This document shows positions 10,250 to 22,200 of a stretch of 64,000 nucleotides of DNA, piece after piece. A program made the translations under genes and the position numbers. The notes beneath the pieces are model-generated. The model was given only the letters and a program-made list of their open reading frames with translations, was not told the origin of the DNA and ran no database searches. The stretch covers positions 5,602,501 through 5,666,500 of the forward strand of contig OU015651.1 of the NCBI GenBank assembly GCA_907165275.2. The letters run 5' to 3'. The stretch is from Zygaena filipendulae. Taxonomy: Eukaryota > Arthropoda > Insecta > Lepidoptera > Zygaenidae. Every line of letters begins with the position of its first letter. Position 1 is the stretch's first letter.

Positions 10250-12990
10250 TAATTTAAGTGAAAGACCAATGGGATTGCTAAATCTAAATAGGTACAATAT
10301 TATCTACCTTCTTTTTGTAAAATATTACCATTTTATAATAAAATGGGTCATATTGAAAACGATAACATATTATAAAACTCTGTCTGTATAAAGGAAAATT
10401 TATTGTAGGTACTCCTGTTGGTTGTACGCATCGAATTGAAAAACAATAACAATTATTGTTGGTTATATTTGTGAGAGTAATAAAGTTTTTAGAACACTTA
10501 AGTTGGTAGATGTTGGATAGCAAGTATATAGGTAATAGTTTCCTGTGGAACTCAAATCCATTATTTCCGCCACCAAAAACTTTCCAATTACATTTCAATA
10601 TTAATGAAATCATAACTAGTAAATCTTTAAGGTGTTTAAAGTAAGTATTATAGTGAGTTTTAGATTACACTGTTTTCTTTTTCTGTTAGGTATTAATAAT
10701 TAATTTAAACCACACAGTCACTAAAAATTATCTATACCTACCTATGGAAGCTTCAGTCGTAGGTACATAGATATATGAATAAAATTGATATCTGCCCATA
10801 TTATGTATTTACCACTGAGTACTAATTGTGTAACAAGACACTTTAAAACTAAAATTTAATGTGAAAAGAACATTGATACCTATTTGAAAGAAAAGACCTC
10901 TAAACCACAAGACGAAATCAACTGTATATACCTACTGTAGTCACTAAATCAAAGAATAGAGATTATAAATATTATAAAGAAGCGACATTCTCCGACTCCC
11001 ACCAATTTCATGCCTCTTCGAACTCGCGAAAGTTTCTTGGGAATTCCGAGGAAAGTTTGACACATGTAGAATATACATGTGACAATTATTCACTGACAGC
11101 TGACAGTTACTGTCAGCTCGCTGTCAACCTTACGATACGCACACATACACAACACGTGTACAAGCCGGTCGTGTTTACTTGTGGGAAAGTTCTTGAATCA
11201 GTTCATTTGTATGGAGTGTCACCGCGGTGCTATTGAGTTGCATATTTGATCAGTAATTAAGTATTCAGCAAATTACATCATATAACAAGCAGTCTGAGCA
11301 ATGTTAATGTGGTATATCAATTCGATAACCTACGCTCCCGTGTTGAAGTTCTCAGTAAACAACAAGTTATATGATAATAAAAATATCACGTTGTTTTAAC
11401 AGGGGCATAGGCCCGGTTTCCACCAATATGCAAAAAAAGAGTAAAAGTAATGTCCGGCTGTTAGGGCAAATGTCCGGCCAAATTAAGCGTCGAGTCCGAC
11501 TTTTGTGTTTTTGGACCTGGCAACCCAACCCGCGCCCATCTCCGCAGATGTAGAAAGTCATCTTAGCGAGATCTATTTGATCTAAGTATTTATGAATATG
11601 CCGTGGCTTATTTATTTTTTAAAGGGCGATCATTAAAATTTTCTCAGCAATTTTCTCTTCCTTAGAGACATTTCACTATACAAGCGTGTATCAGAAAATT
11701 TAGTAAGTAGGAATATTTAAAAATCCCGTGGTGTTATTTGGTAATGGTATATGATAGTTCCATTTACAAAAATTAATAGATACTATTTTTCCGTCTTAAT
11801 AAATGAAATTAACATGAATCACTAGTGAAAATTAAGGTTGTGAACCGTTTGAGACAAGATTTTATCTTTGTTGAGTTCAAAGATAGGAAATGAGTCAAAA
11901 AACAATGAAAATACAAAATACCTACAAATAATTTTGAATTTTAAAAAAGGAATGACAAGAATATAAGAAAGAACAGGTACAGGAAGCTTTTTAAAAATAA
12001 AAAGCAATAGAAATGAGGCAGGATATCGTAACAAGTGGCATTCGGCCGCCTCGATACATAGTGATGCAGTAACTCGCTGTTATTATTTTGAAATTGTTCT
12101 AATGGCTGTCGTAACCAGTTTCCAATAATTACCTACGTATTGTCTACCTTCTCAAAACTCTCAAATATGAATAAACATTAACTTACACGTCGTATAAAAT
12201 TAAACCCGACTGACAAACTGACTGCCACTTCAACGTATAGCAAAAACTGGGAAACTTGCCGTTTTCAACATCCAATACCAGCGGTGATCGAAAGTATAAA
12301 TAGAAAAACTCAATTCCACGCCTGCAAATATATTATTGCACACATAATATAAAAGAAAAAAGACACTTCACACAAAATAAAATGCTTATTTCTCGCCATC
12401 TTACAGCAATACTATAGGTACGTTAATAGGTATAATTAAAGTTACATACTATGAAGCTAATATACGAGATACGCTCTAATGGAGGGGTTCTGATCGCTTA
12501 TCTGATGTTTCCTGCTGAGTGACATTTAAAATGCCTTCGCTGCCGTCCCTTAGAAGCTGAGCGGGAATTAATTTATTAGTTTATGACGGTGAACCAAAAG
12601 AACCGCACCCCTCCCTACGTGCATTACATCACATTTATAAAAGGCGTGTGAAATTGGTCCCCCAATTTCAAAATAAAAAAAAAATAAAGTGAGTTCTAGT
12701 AGCCAGAACTATGTGGGGACATAGTTCTGGAGTTCTTTATACTTTTTGGAAATAGTTCTGTTGTTTACATAGACCAAAAATGGTTTTGAAATAATGGGTG
12801 GTCAACTTCCAAATTTAAATTTTTTACGGCCTAAATACTTTATATTCGCTCCAACGTAGTGATTAACTTCTCTCTGTTCGCTCCATAAGTTCACCGGTTT
12901 ATACGTACGTTGACAAACACTGTTTTGTTTGTTCTAAAGACGCTATTAAAATTATGCAACTGGAGTTGCTCGGCAAACCTGAAATAAATA
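10250..12990. other. Non-coding sequence, small hairpin only
   Basis: No exon or RNA gene is recognised. A short perfect hairpin has arms CCAGAACTATG at 12703-12713 and its complement at 12720-12730. A CTGACAGCTGACAG-type palindrome lies near 11092-11118. Confidence 0.4.
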
Positions 12991-12997
12991 TTTTAAA

Positions 12998-13160
12998 CTA
13001 GTTGTTCCCAGTGCTTTCGCCCACGGTAATTTCGGAGTTCCCGCGAGAATTCTGAGATGAAAAGTACTTCATATGTCTCTCTCGGTACCCCTGACAACGT
13101 GTATGCAAAATTTCATAGTGATCGGTTGAGTCGAATGAAATACCTACTTTTTCCGATACT
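12998..13160 (-). mobile_element. Helitron-like element, 5'-truncated
   Basis: It begins with CTAG (12998-13001) and has the family blocks GGTAATTTCGGAGTTCCCGC, CCCCTGACAACGTGTATGC and TTTCATAGTGATCGGTTGAG. The other end is lost shortly before the next copy. Confidence 0.7.
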
Positions 13161-13182
13161 TCCAACAATTATAATCATTATC

Positions 13183-13396
13183 CTAGCTGTTCCGCGAGAT
13201 TTTACCCGCAATAAGTTAGGCGATCCCTCGGGAATTCCGATATAACAAGTACCCTATGTCCTTTTCTGTACCCCTGACAACGTGTACATGCAAAATTTCA
13301 TGAAGTTCGGTTGAGCCGTTAAGACGCATGAAAGCGTAACAGACAGACAGACAGACTTTCACAGAGTTACTTTCACATTTATAATATTAGTATGGA
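13183..13396 (-). mobile_element. Helitron-like element, near full length
   Basis: About 214 bases running from CTAG (13183-13186) to ATTTATAATATTAGTATGGA, so on the minus strand it starts with TCC and ends in CTAG. It contains a CAGA microsatellite at about 13341-13357. Helitrons typically have a TC start, a 3' hairpin and a CTRR end without target duplication; the palindromic CCGCGG block here fits the hairpin. Confidence 0.7.
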
Positions 13397-13399
13397 TAG

Positions 13400-14510
13400 T
13401 AGGGAAGTAGGGGTTTAAAAAATTACCAAACATCTGTTGTGATAAATAAACTTATTGTGAATTCAGAAAATTCCTTTCTATGTTATGAGTCTTAAGAACT
13501 CGAATGGTAAACGAAGAAAATAGGTACGCATTGTTAAAGTTGTACCTATATACCTGTGAAAAAGCAATTTCCACCACATGCCGTATAAAATTAACACTCA
13601 TTTTGCTCATATCATAAAGCCTAATTTGCGCACTACTATAACTATTATTGATGCCTAAACTCGGATAATAACAAAAAAGTCTCCATGATAAAGTGTAATT
13701 TTAGGAGAGAACCAGATGAGAGGGAAAAACGAGAGATCTATAGAGGCAATGCGACGAAATTCCAGTATAATTAGCAAGATTAATGGCTACCCAAAAGACG
13801 GTAGGTATACCCATTAAATTTATTGCGAAGTTTTTAGCTTGTCTCTTTCTCCTCAATAATTTATTAAAACGCTTCTAACGAAATTGCTGTCCGGAAACTT
13901 TACAAGTGTGTAGAGAAAAGCATTAGCTTTTAATAAAACAAATAAAACATTATATGCACTCTTCTATTTATTCGATAAACACCTTATTAATTTCAATTTT
14001 GTTACTTAGTACTTGGCCTTGGGTATCTCATGGATACCTCATGACAATAAATTTTGAGGTTTGTGGTGTGTCTATACAATCACATCAGTGTTTTTTTTTT
14101 TTACCTTTTCAGTTTTTGTTTTTTTCACAATTTTTTTTCATAGGTATTAAGTACCTATGAAAAAAAACATATAGTGTAGTGTAGTAGTATATGTATTTAG
14201 TATTTAGTACCTACATACAATTTTCTGGAAATGTAAAATAAACATTCAATTTTTTGTTATAGTTCATATAGTATTAGCTACTTTTAATCTTGCAGATAAT
14301 ACGAGCACAAAGTTTTAAAGTTCAAATAAGTAGGTACCTAACATTGGTGATGACCCTGCATACGCGGTCTTTACTTTATCTTTAAACTCGTGCGTGACAC
14401 TTACTCGTTCATCGAGACACGGACGTTGGGCGTCACACCACACACATATACATTTATAAACACGCAAAAATACACACTACAATAATTAATCAACCTTACG
14501 TATACATCTA
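13400..14510. other. Non-coding AT-rich sequence
   Basis: No gene is seen. Long T runs occur near 14092-14140. An open frame at 13954-14160 is low-complexity and has no support. Confidence 0.4.
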
Positions 14511-14515
14511 ACTAT

Positions 14516-14700
14516 GGCTGGTCCCCGCGGTTTTAACCGCGTTAATTTCAGAGTTCCCGTGGGAATTCCGTGGTAAAAACTGTACCCTATTTCCTTTTCT
14601 ATACCACTGACTAAATTTAATTATAGAAAATTTCATGATAATCAGTCGAGTAGTTAAGGTGTGAAAGCATAACCAAAAAATATACTTAAATTCGCATTAA
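14516..14700 (-). mobile_element. Helitron-like element, degraded
   Basis: CCCCGCGGTTTTAACCGCG, TTTCAGAGTTCCCGTGGGAA and a diverged ATTTCATGATAATCAGTCGA follow in family order. Both ends are eroded. Confidence 0.6.
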
Positions 14701-15403
14701 TTGTACTCGTAGTATTAGAATAATAATAATCTTATGTAGAAGCGTCGTCATGTGCCAATCACGAGTGTTTGATTTGCAGCGTTAGATGTGGCAAAGAATA
14801 TAAGACACCATATTATACCTAATCTTCTTCGAAACTTCATTGGGCGAGGTAAGTATAATAATAACATTTCAGTGGATTTGAGTGTAAAGCTTGATACTTG
14901 AGCTATTTGGAAATTAATAGATGATCATTTATTTTGCAAATCACTATCATAGTTTAATTTAACCAAAGCTTCTCAAAAAAAAGACAAATCGTAACTTTTA
15001 CGAAATTATTAAAAAAAATTACTCCACCATAATATGAGCACTAAGTTCAAAGAGTTAAATCTTACTTTTAGGGAAATATGACATTCTCTCACATACAGTA
15101 TTCTCTCAGGAACCCGATATTTCAGGGCTAAGGTCGTTTTTATGACTGCCGAGAGTATCTTTTTAACTTTTTCCTTAAGTCAGTATATTTCTTCATATAA
15201 AGTTGAGTTACAATATACCTACCCTACATTTATATACCCTACACATAATATACAAATATCTATAGAATACTTTCTGGAGGATATTCTGAAAACTTTATCT
15301 TTTACGTTATCGAATAACTAGCTGAGGAATACCAGTGTAATTATGTCAGGATCAAAAGTAACTATATGTACATAGGTACTAATATAATCTTTTTACATAG
15401 TAA

Positions 15404-15583
15404 AAAAAAAAGTTGCTTCCGCTGTCTCTTCGTGATAAACTCAAAAACTACTGAACGGATTTTAATGCGGTTTTCACCAATAGATAGAGTGATTCATGAA
15501 GGAGGTTTATATCTATATTTTATCCTGGAATTCCCGTGGGAACACCGAAATTACCGCGGGTGAAACCATGAGGGAGTATAAAA
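15404..15583 (+). mobile_element. CTAG-group repeat, alternative body
   Basis: The right part has the shared terminal block (GGAATTCCCGTGGGAACACC and ATTACCGCGGGTGAAACC), but the left part differs (AAAACTACTGAACGGATTTT, GCGGTTTTCACC) and matches the group also seen at 23697 and 37757. The final CTAG is degraded. This shows one 3' terminus joined to different bodies. Confidence 0.5.
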
Positions 15584-15599
15584 ACTAATATTTGTTATA

Positions 15600-18160
15600 G
15601 AGTTGAATCAATAATTGACATAACGCATTTATAAGTTAATATACGTATACAAACCTGCCGTAATATTGCTGTACGTACTTAATATGTATAATATTCTAAT
15701 ACGTATGTATAGCTACGATGTCTGTGTTAGATCATGCTTTTTTAAATTACGAAACTGCTTTGTACTTTTTTATTTGTACCTACTCGTATAAAATATATGG
15801 AAGCAGTTCTTTTCGGGAAAGGATCTATAGAATAATGTTAGTATCGAGATAAAAGAAAATAGTTTAGACTCTTATCTATAAGAGCGCTATAAAAACCGAC
15901 CGTCTTTGTCTCACTTATTTGACCGAAAAAGATAGAGCCGTTGAATGTAGGTATACATTTTTACTAGCGTTAATGATACGCTAATTAGAATGTCGGGATC
16001 AGGGTATGCTGATTCCATTTAATTGATTAAAAAACAATTTTCTCCACGTACTCGTACAACTACACGATTTAATGTATTGGCTATCTATTTTATGTGCTAC
16101 TTGAATTAAACTTCCTCTTGAAGATTATAGCTTCGTTTTACACCACTAAATAGTCAGTGTAACTACACTGGTGCAGGTAGGTAGTTACAAACAAACAAAA
16201 GCCTTAATATATTATTATTTCAAAGCTGGCGACGGCGGCGTCTGTGCCTCAGAATCTGGCTTTAGCCAGTCAAAACTTTTACCTTGCGATGCTTTTTGGC
16301 AGATTATTATGTCTACTTTTTGATGTCAAATTTAAATACTGCAAAGGTATCAAAAAATAGTATTTCATATTGCTGTCCTTCGTTTTCTTTAAAAACGAAA
16401 TATCTTAAAAATACTCTACATATTTTTTACGAAGTAAGTTATGATACGTCTTAAAATAAACGATAATACGAGTAGGTACCTTAATAATTTTTTTCCGTTT
16501 CTCGTGAGAAATATTAAAAGATATTTCAAATTTTCCCATTACATTTATTTAGTTTTTTTTTTTTTTTTCAGAGAACCTTCTGCTAATTTCGGCACAGAAA
16601 ATGTAAAATCCAATAATAAAGTAGGTAATTGCTCGCAGAAAATTTAAATTTAAATTGCATTTTAATGGAAAAACGTGTCGGGGGAAGTCTGCGTACCTAT
16701 AGAGAGCGACATCCCGATTGCCGCCGCGCCGGGCAGATGATAAATCTCGGTCAACGAGCGGAAAAGTTGACACTGAAGACACAAAGTGGAATCCAACGAG
16801 AAAACCTTATTTGATTTAATTTTGTGTACATATATTAATAATATTTGGACATTAACACACAACGCCACCTGGGCCTTATTCACTATGACCAATAACATTC
16901 CTTGCCTATAAACCGTTCCATATAAGCATTCCAACAACACTATTACAAACGTTCCAGATGTCAAAACATTACAAATTAATAAATTATTCTTTACGCCATA
17001 AAAAACGTTGTAAATGTATTTTTTTGGAGTGAAACTTATTTTGAGTTCATAGGAAAGCCAACTTTCGTGATGCATCATCTTAGCACACATGGTTAGGGTC
17101 ATAGCGACTAACAGAAACTAAGCTACGTATAGGGGTCCATTTATATCTACAGACATTGAGCGTGTCAGACACGTTCCGTGCCAGACACGTGCCAAGAAAA
17201 AAATGTGGGAAAATACCAACATACACCGTTTATTTTCAAAAGACGTCTGCACGGTTCCGATGCTCTTCACCCTGCTCGACATGTAGTCACAGACACGTAC
17301 AGAAATGAACCGAATGAATATTCTTTCCGCGAATACTGACCCGTGTCTGTCCACATCTGTGCGGCCGTGTACTTGTTATGATAGATGCATGTGAATAGGT
17401 ACGTTAACAGTTTAACACGCACTGTAGGTATAGGAAAATATTATTTTTCATTACTCATACTCGGAAAGTAGGTCTGAAGTTGCCTGAGAAGCGGGTTGAA
17501 AGTAACACTTTTCATCCCTAGGGAAAATCGCTTTCAACTGACAGCTGGATACTGCAGAAACTCAAGTTTCTTTTTTTATGTCATAGGGGGCACTTACTGG
17601 CCAGTAGCACACCTAATATGGTTGATTTATGTAAAATAAAATTCACAAATTTTTTTCTTTAGCTAATTCCTATTTTTATTTTGACTTTCCTTGCATTCGT
17701 AATGAAAAGCACAGTGTTATCCTCAGGAGAAAGACTTATTTAGTCCCGAGACGGGGTTCGATCGATCGAGTCGAGTTTAGACTTCTCAACCACTTAAAAT
17801 GTTATAGGTCAATGTGATAAAAGTTTGATATCTATACTGTTAGTTAACACATTTTGTTACATATTACTTACCAAGCTTAAATAAATAAGAGAAGTATTTA
17901 ATATGAGTTGAATGTTATTAACGGCTTATGTATCAAATATTATTCATTACCTATATTAGTAAAAAAAATTTTTTACGTTGATTCAATAGAATAAAAAATC
18001 TTATTTATAAGGAAAGCTCATTGAAGAAGAACGATTAGAAATATACAGAAATTTGACAAAACCATGACACTTTGAATACACAGTCATACAAAAATCAAAC
18101 ACTATAAGAAGGCATTATATTGATTGATGGCTTCAATGTCATCGCAGTAGGTATTGGTAT
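15600..18160. other. Intergenic sequence left of the P450 gene
   Basis: No supported exon is found. Two GC-richer patches (about 16227-16265 and 16669-16790) have open frames on both strands without splice or family support. The 146-codon minus-strand frame at 16662-17102 is treated as chance. Confidence 0.4.
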
Positions 18161-18165
18161 GATTA

Positions 18166-18378
18166 TCCATACTAATCCTACTAATATCTTACTAATATTA
18201 TAAATGTGGAAGTGTGGATGTTTATCTAGATGTTTGGATGTTTGTTACTCAACGAATTTGGATGAAATTTGGCATGCACATTGTCAGGGGTACAGAGAAG
18301 GACATAGGGTATTTTTTATCCCAGAATTCCCGCGGGAACTCCGAAATTACCGCGGGTGAAACCGCGGGGCACAGCTAG
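18166..18378 (+). mobile_element. Helitron-like element, near full length
   Basis: It starts TCCATACTAATCC, contains ACTAATATTATAAATGTGG, and ends ACCGCGGGTGAAACCGCGG, then CACAGCTAG. The start motif is repeated two to three times (18166-18200). The palindromic CCGCGG pair 8 bases before CTAG fits the 3' hairpin expected of Helitrons. It lies about 520 bases upstream of the P450 start codon. Confidence 0.75.
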
Positions 18379-18382
18379 TAGT

Positions 18383-18638
18383 TATTATAAATGCGTAACC
18401 CTGTCTGTTTGCCTGGCGCCTCTTCGCGCCCAACTGACTATCATGAAAGTTTACGTTACATGTTGTCAGGGATAAAGAAACGGAGACAGAACTTTTTTAT
18501 CCAGGAGCTCCCGCGTTAACGCGCGCGAAAACCGTATTAAATTTTGCATAAGCGTTGTCAGGGTTACAGAAAAGGACGTAGGTAGGGTGCTATTTTTAAA
18601 CAAAAATTAACGCGGATGAAACCGGAAGGAACAGCTAG
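18383..18638 (+). mobile_element. Helitron-like element, diverged tandem neighbour
   Basis: It follows 4 bases after the previous copy, with ATGTTGTCAGGGATAAAG and a second GCGTTGTCAGGGTTACAG block, so it may combine two partial copies. It ends AACAGCTAG at 18638, about 260 bases before the P450 start codon. Confidence 0.55.
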
Positions 18639-18871
18639 TTTTCCCTTAAACGAATTAATTGGCAATGATATTATAAGTATTAATTGGTCGATAACGCGAT
18701 AAACTCGCAGCAACAAAATCACTTCTCGAAGCGTTATTTTATCTGTCCTCGTAGTGTAGCTATGCAGTAATACTTAAAATAATAATTACATAACATTACA
18801 AGTATCCACATAGAAACGAGTTATATCCAAATAGAACATACAATGAGCGGAATGTATTTATTTGTTATCGT

Positions 18872-18877
18872 TCAGTT
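18872..18877 (+). promoter_or_regulatory. Candidate initiator of the P450 gene
   Basis: TCAGTT lies 22-27 bases before the start codon and matches the arthropod initiator TCAGT. No TATA box is seen at the usual 25-30 bases upstream; TATTTATT (18855-18862) is too close. If used, the 5' untranslated region would be about 25 bases. Positional evidence only. Confidence 0.25.
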
Positions 18878-18898
18878 ACTTTTGAGCAGTGAAACATA

Positions 18899-19270
18899 AT
18901 GGTCTTCTACACCATACAGTGGCTGGTTCTGCTAGCATTTGCAGTTTTCATATTCATACGATGGCTTATATCATATCGATTCAATTACTGGAAAAGGCGC
19001 GGTGTGCCTTACATAAAACCAGATTCATTATTATTCGGAAATCTCGGCTTTGCGATGAAAGAAAGTGTTTTTGATTTTTTCAATAATCTAAGAAAAACAC
19101 GCCGAGATGACTACTTTGGAATTTATTTGTCATGGAGACCCGCGCTCGTGATACAAAGCGCGGAGTTAGCGAGAAGAATTCTCGTCAAGGACTATGAATA
19201 TTTTCAGGACAGGAATGTGCACTCTGGAAAAGACGACAAAATGGGGCATTTGAATATCTTCACTGTGAAG
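18899..19270 (+). CDS. P450 exon 1 (residues 1-124)
   Basis: The ATG sits in CATAATGG and opens directly into a hydrophobic anchor followed by basic residues (YWKRRGVPY), which fits an ER signal anchor. The exon ends FTVK at a weak but usable donor (AAG|GTGGTC), phase 0. The open frame continues only three codons (VVA) before a stop, so the splice is required. Confidence 0.9.
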
Positions 19271-22200
19271 GTGGTCGCTTAGTTTATATTAATTATATCA
19301 TGTAGAGTAGCTCACGACGCGTTACCGCTACAACTTGAGTGATAACATAGGTGTCTCAAAAGAAAGGATATGTGGACTTAACATGTTAATAATAATATCT
19401 GGGTCATCGAGCTTCGCTCGTTGTGTATAGCGCCATCTGTTGTTACGTAGAAAAACAAACATTCATTTTTCATTGCCGAAAACACGGATAAAACGACGTT
19501 TTCTAAAAATGAAACCTAGCTACATCGATTAATCGCCCCCTTGCATACTAAATTTCATGAAAATCGTTGGAGCCGTTTCCAAGATTTAGATTATATACAT
19601 ATATATATATATATATAAATACTAGAATTGCTCGTTTAGATAGATGATCGTGTAGATGTAAGGTTTAAATAGAAACTTTCATTATATTATCGCTTAAGTT
19701 TTAGCGGCGTGTATGATAAAGACTTTTTTTAAAGTGGATACTTCTTTGTTTGCATTTCTTATCATCTCCCCATAGAGGGACCAGTTTGAAAAATGTAAGT
19801 CACTTTCGGAACATCCTAACGAAGGATAATTTGATTTTTGATTACATTTTTATTTTTTAATCTTTCATTACTAATAATAATTATTACTTATTTTACAGTG
19901 GTGTTACTAGCGCCTAACTAGTTAAATATTTTTAAATTTATTTTTAAAAACATTTTGATATTTTTGAGGGATCTTAATGCTTATTTAATTGCAATAACAT
20001 TGACCTCGACTTAATTGACATCATACTAATGTAGACTACTATTGATATTTGAGTCAAGGGAGACGGCATTAGAAATATCCACTTGAATTAATTTACTGTT
20101 TTTAAAACAACCTACTTCGTTTTTGTCCAAAACAATCCCGGATACTTCCCAACAATAGTCTTCCGGTACATATTCGGCTTCTCCTTGCTTTTCTTGTGTG
20201 TTTATTTTAGCCTATCACTAGTTGTGCTCTGCGGTTTGACCCGCGTAAATTTCGGAATTTTTGCAGGAATCTCTCGCATGGAATAAATTGCTCTCGCGCA
20301 TTGCACTTTATATTATTATTATATTAATAAAATTTTGTCCTTAGCTCGGAGAAGTCTACTAAAGTTAATAATCTATTCCAATATTATAAAATATTATAAA
20401 GATTTGATTTTTGTACATTGATTTCTAAAATAAAAAACTAATAAAATCAAAAACTACTTAACCGATTTTAAAAATTATTTTACTTTTACTTACCTATACA
20501 TTTTATCTTTATAGTAATTAAATAAACTTTTTTCTATTCTATTCTACATTTTGACTGCGAATTTCCACGAGAAATCCAAAATGAGTGAAACCGTGGCGGA
20601 TCTTCTAGTAGCATAATAATAGATTAATCAATGACAAGAAATATGCTTTTTATTTTAGAACCCGATATGGTCGGACATGAGACAGCATTTATCTCCTATG
20701 TTCACTTCGTACCGTCTGAAGCTGATCACGGAATTGATGAATGTGAATGCGGAGCAATTGGTGCAAAAAATCGAACGAGACTTTGTCAAAGCAAACAAAA
20801 CAGTAAACTTAAAGGTGATTTTATTTGCATCATTTTTTATTCAAACTCTTAACTATAAACATTAGTGAGTAGGTACATCAATATAATATAAAAATAATAT
20901 GATTCTTGGGTCTATAGCCGGTTGAACCACGGGTCGTGACGCGCACAGTGTGTTATAATAATACCTAATATGACGCCCATTTTTGTGACATCGCCATATT
21001 ATTACAAAAATCTATAGAATTAATGATCCAAAATGCTAGAGAAGAACTCTCTTGAGTCAAAAATGCTTAGTTATATGAAAAAAAAATCGAAAAAATTGAA
21101 AAATAATTCTACACTAAAAACTAAAAACAATAAAAATTAATAAAATAGGAAATCCAAAAACACTTTAGAAGCTTCACCTCCCTAAGCTTAAACGAATCCT
21201 GTTATTTGATTGGTACAAAAGAAATTACCAATTTAAGATTTGACCTTTTTATTTTCTTTTTCTCTAGAAATTCGCATCTTCAGAAAAAGTTTTTTTTACA
21301 GAATCTAAGGTTTTTTATTGCTTTATCTACCATATATACCATATATACTTTTCCCAAAAATGCGGATTCCTTGAGAAAAAAAATTAAAACGTAAAATCTT
21401 AAAAGATTCTACAAGATTCGTTTAAACTCAGGAAAGTGAAGCTTCTAAGGCAATTTTAGATTTCCCGTTTTATTAATTTTTATTGCTTTTAGTTTCCAGC
21501 GTACAATTGTTTTTCACTTTAACTGTTTTTCACTTTAGGGAATTTTTTCCTTAAACTTTGCACTCGATTTTTAAAAACGTTTTTTCAAAAACTAAGTAGG
21601 TATATTTGACAGACGGGAGTTCTCCTATAGAACTTTAAATCATTAATTCTATAGGTTTTAGTAATAATATAGCGATTTCACAAAAATGGGCTTCATAACA
21701 CACTGTGCCGCGTGCGTGTGTCTATTCTTCGTCAGTTCTATGCTTCAATTTTCTTACATTTTAAACTAATGGGTAGGTATAGGTACTTTTTTTCATAGTT
21801 TTTATGTAAAGAAATATAAAAGAAAACCATTTCTCTCATGAAAAATTATAAAAGCGACAGTATATTTTGTTTCTCTTACTTAATGGTTTGCCTATCACAC
21901 CTTTGAGAATAAAACTAGGTGTGTTCAAGTGGCAATGAACAATTTCTTGTAGGTACGTTTAGGTCGTGAGTTCGATTCCAAATGGAGATAAAAGCATTTT
22001 GCAGACAAATGCAGAGTTGGTCCTGAGTCCAAGAAATTATGATCTTATATTTACTTTATTTTAAGTATTCAAGTCAACCTCAGACAGTACAACAGTAGGT
22101 AACAGATGCGTTTGTATGAACTTTAAATATAGTACCTAAGTATGAGGATCCCTTCACGCCACGAGCTCTTCACCGAAATCAAATTTAAACATTATCCCAG

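Larger units (their letters stand above)
19271..20658 (+). other. P450 intron 1 with repeats
   Basis: It contains an interspersed repeat at about 19400-19635, with TGGGTCATCGAGCTTCGCTC, AAATTTCATGAAAATCGTTG and an AT microsatellite at 19593-19617 (the style of RTE-type retrotransposon ends), and two Helitron-like fragments near 20218 and 20553. The acceptor is TATTTTAG at 20658. Confidence 0.6.

Noticed and set aside
16662..17102. 146-codon minus-strand frame
   Set aside because: Composition is like the surrounding AT-rich DNA, with no recognisable domain and no splice support.
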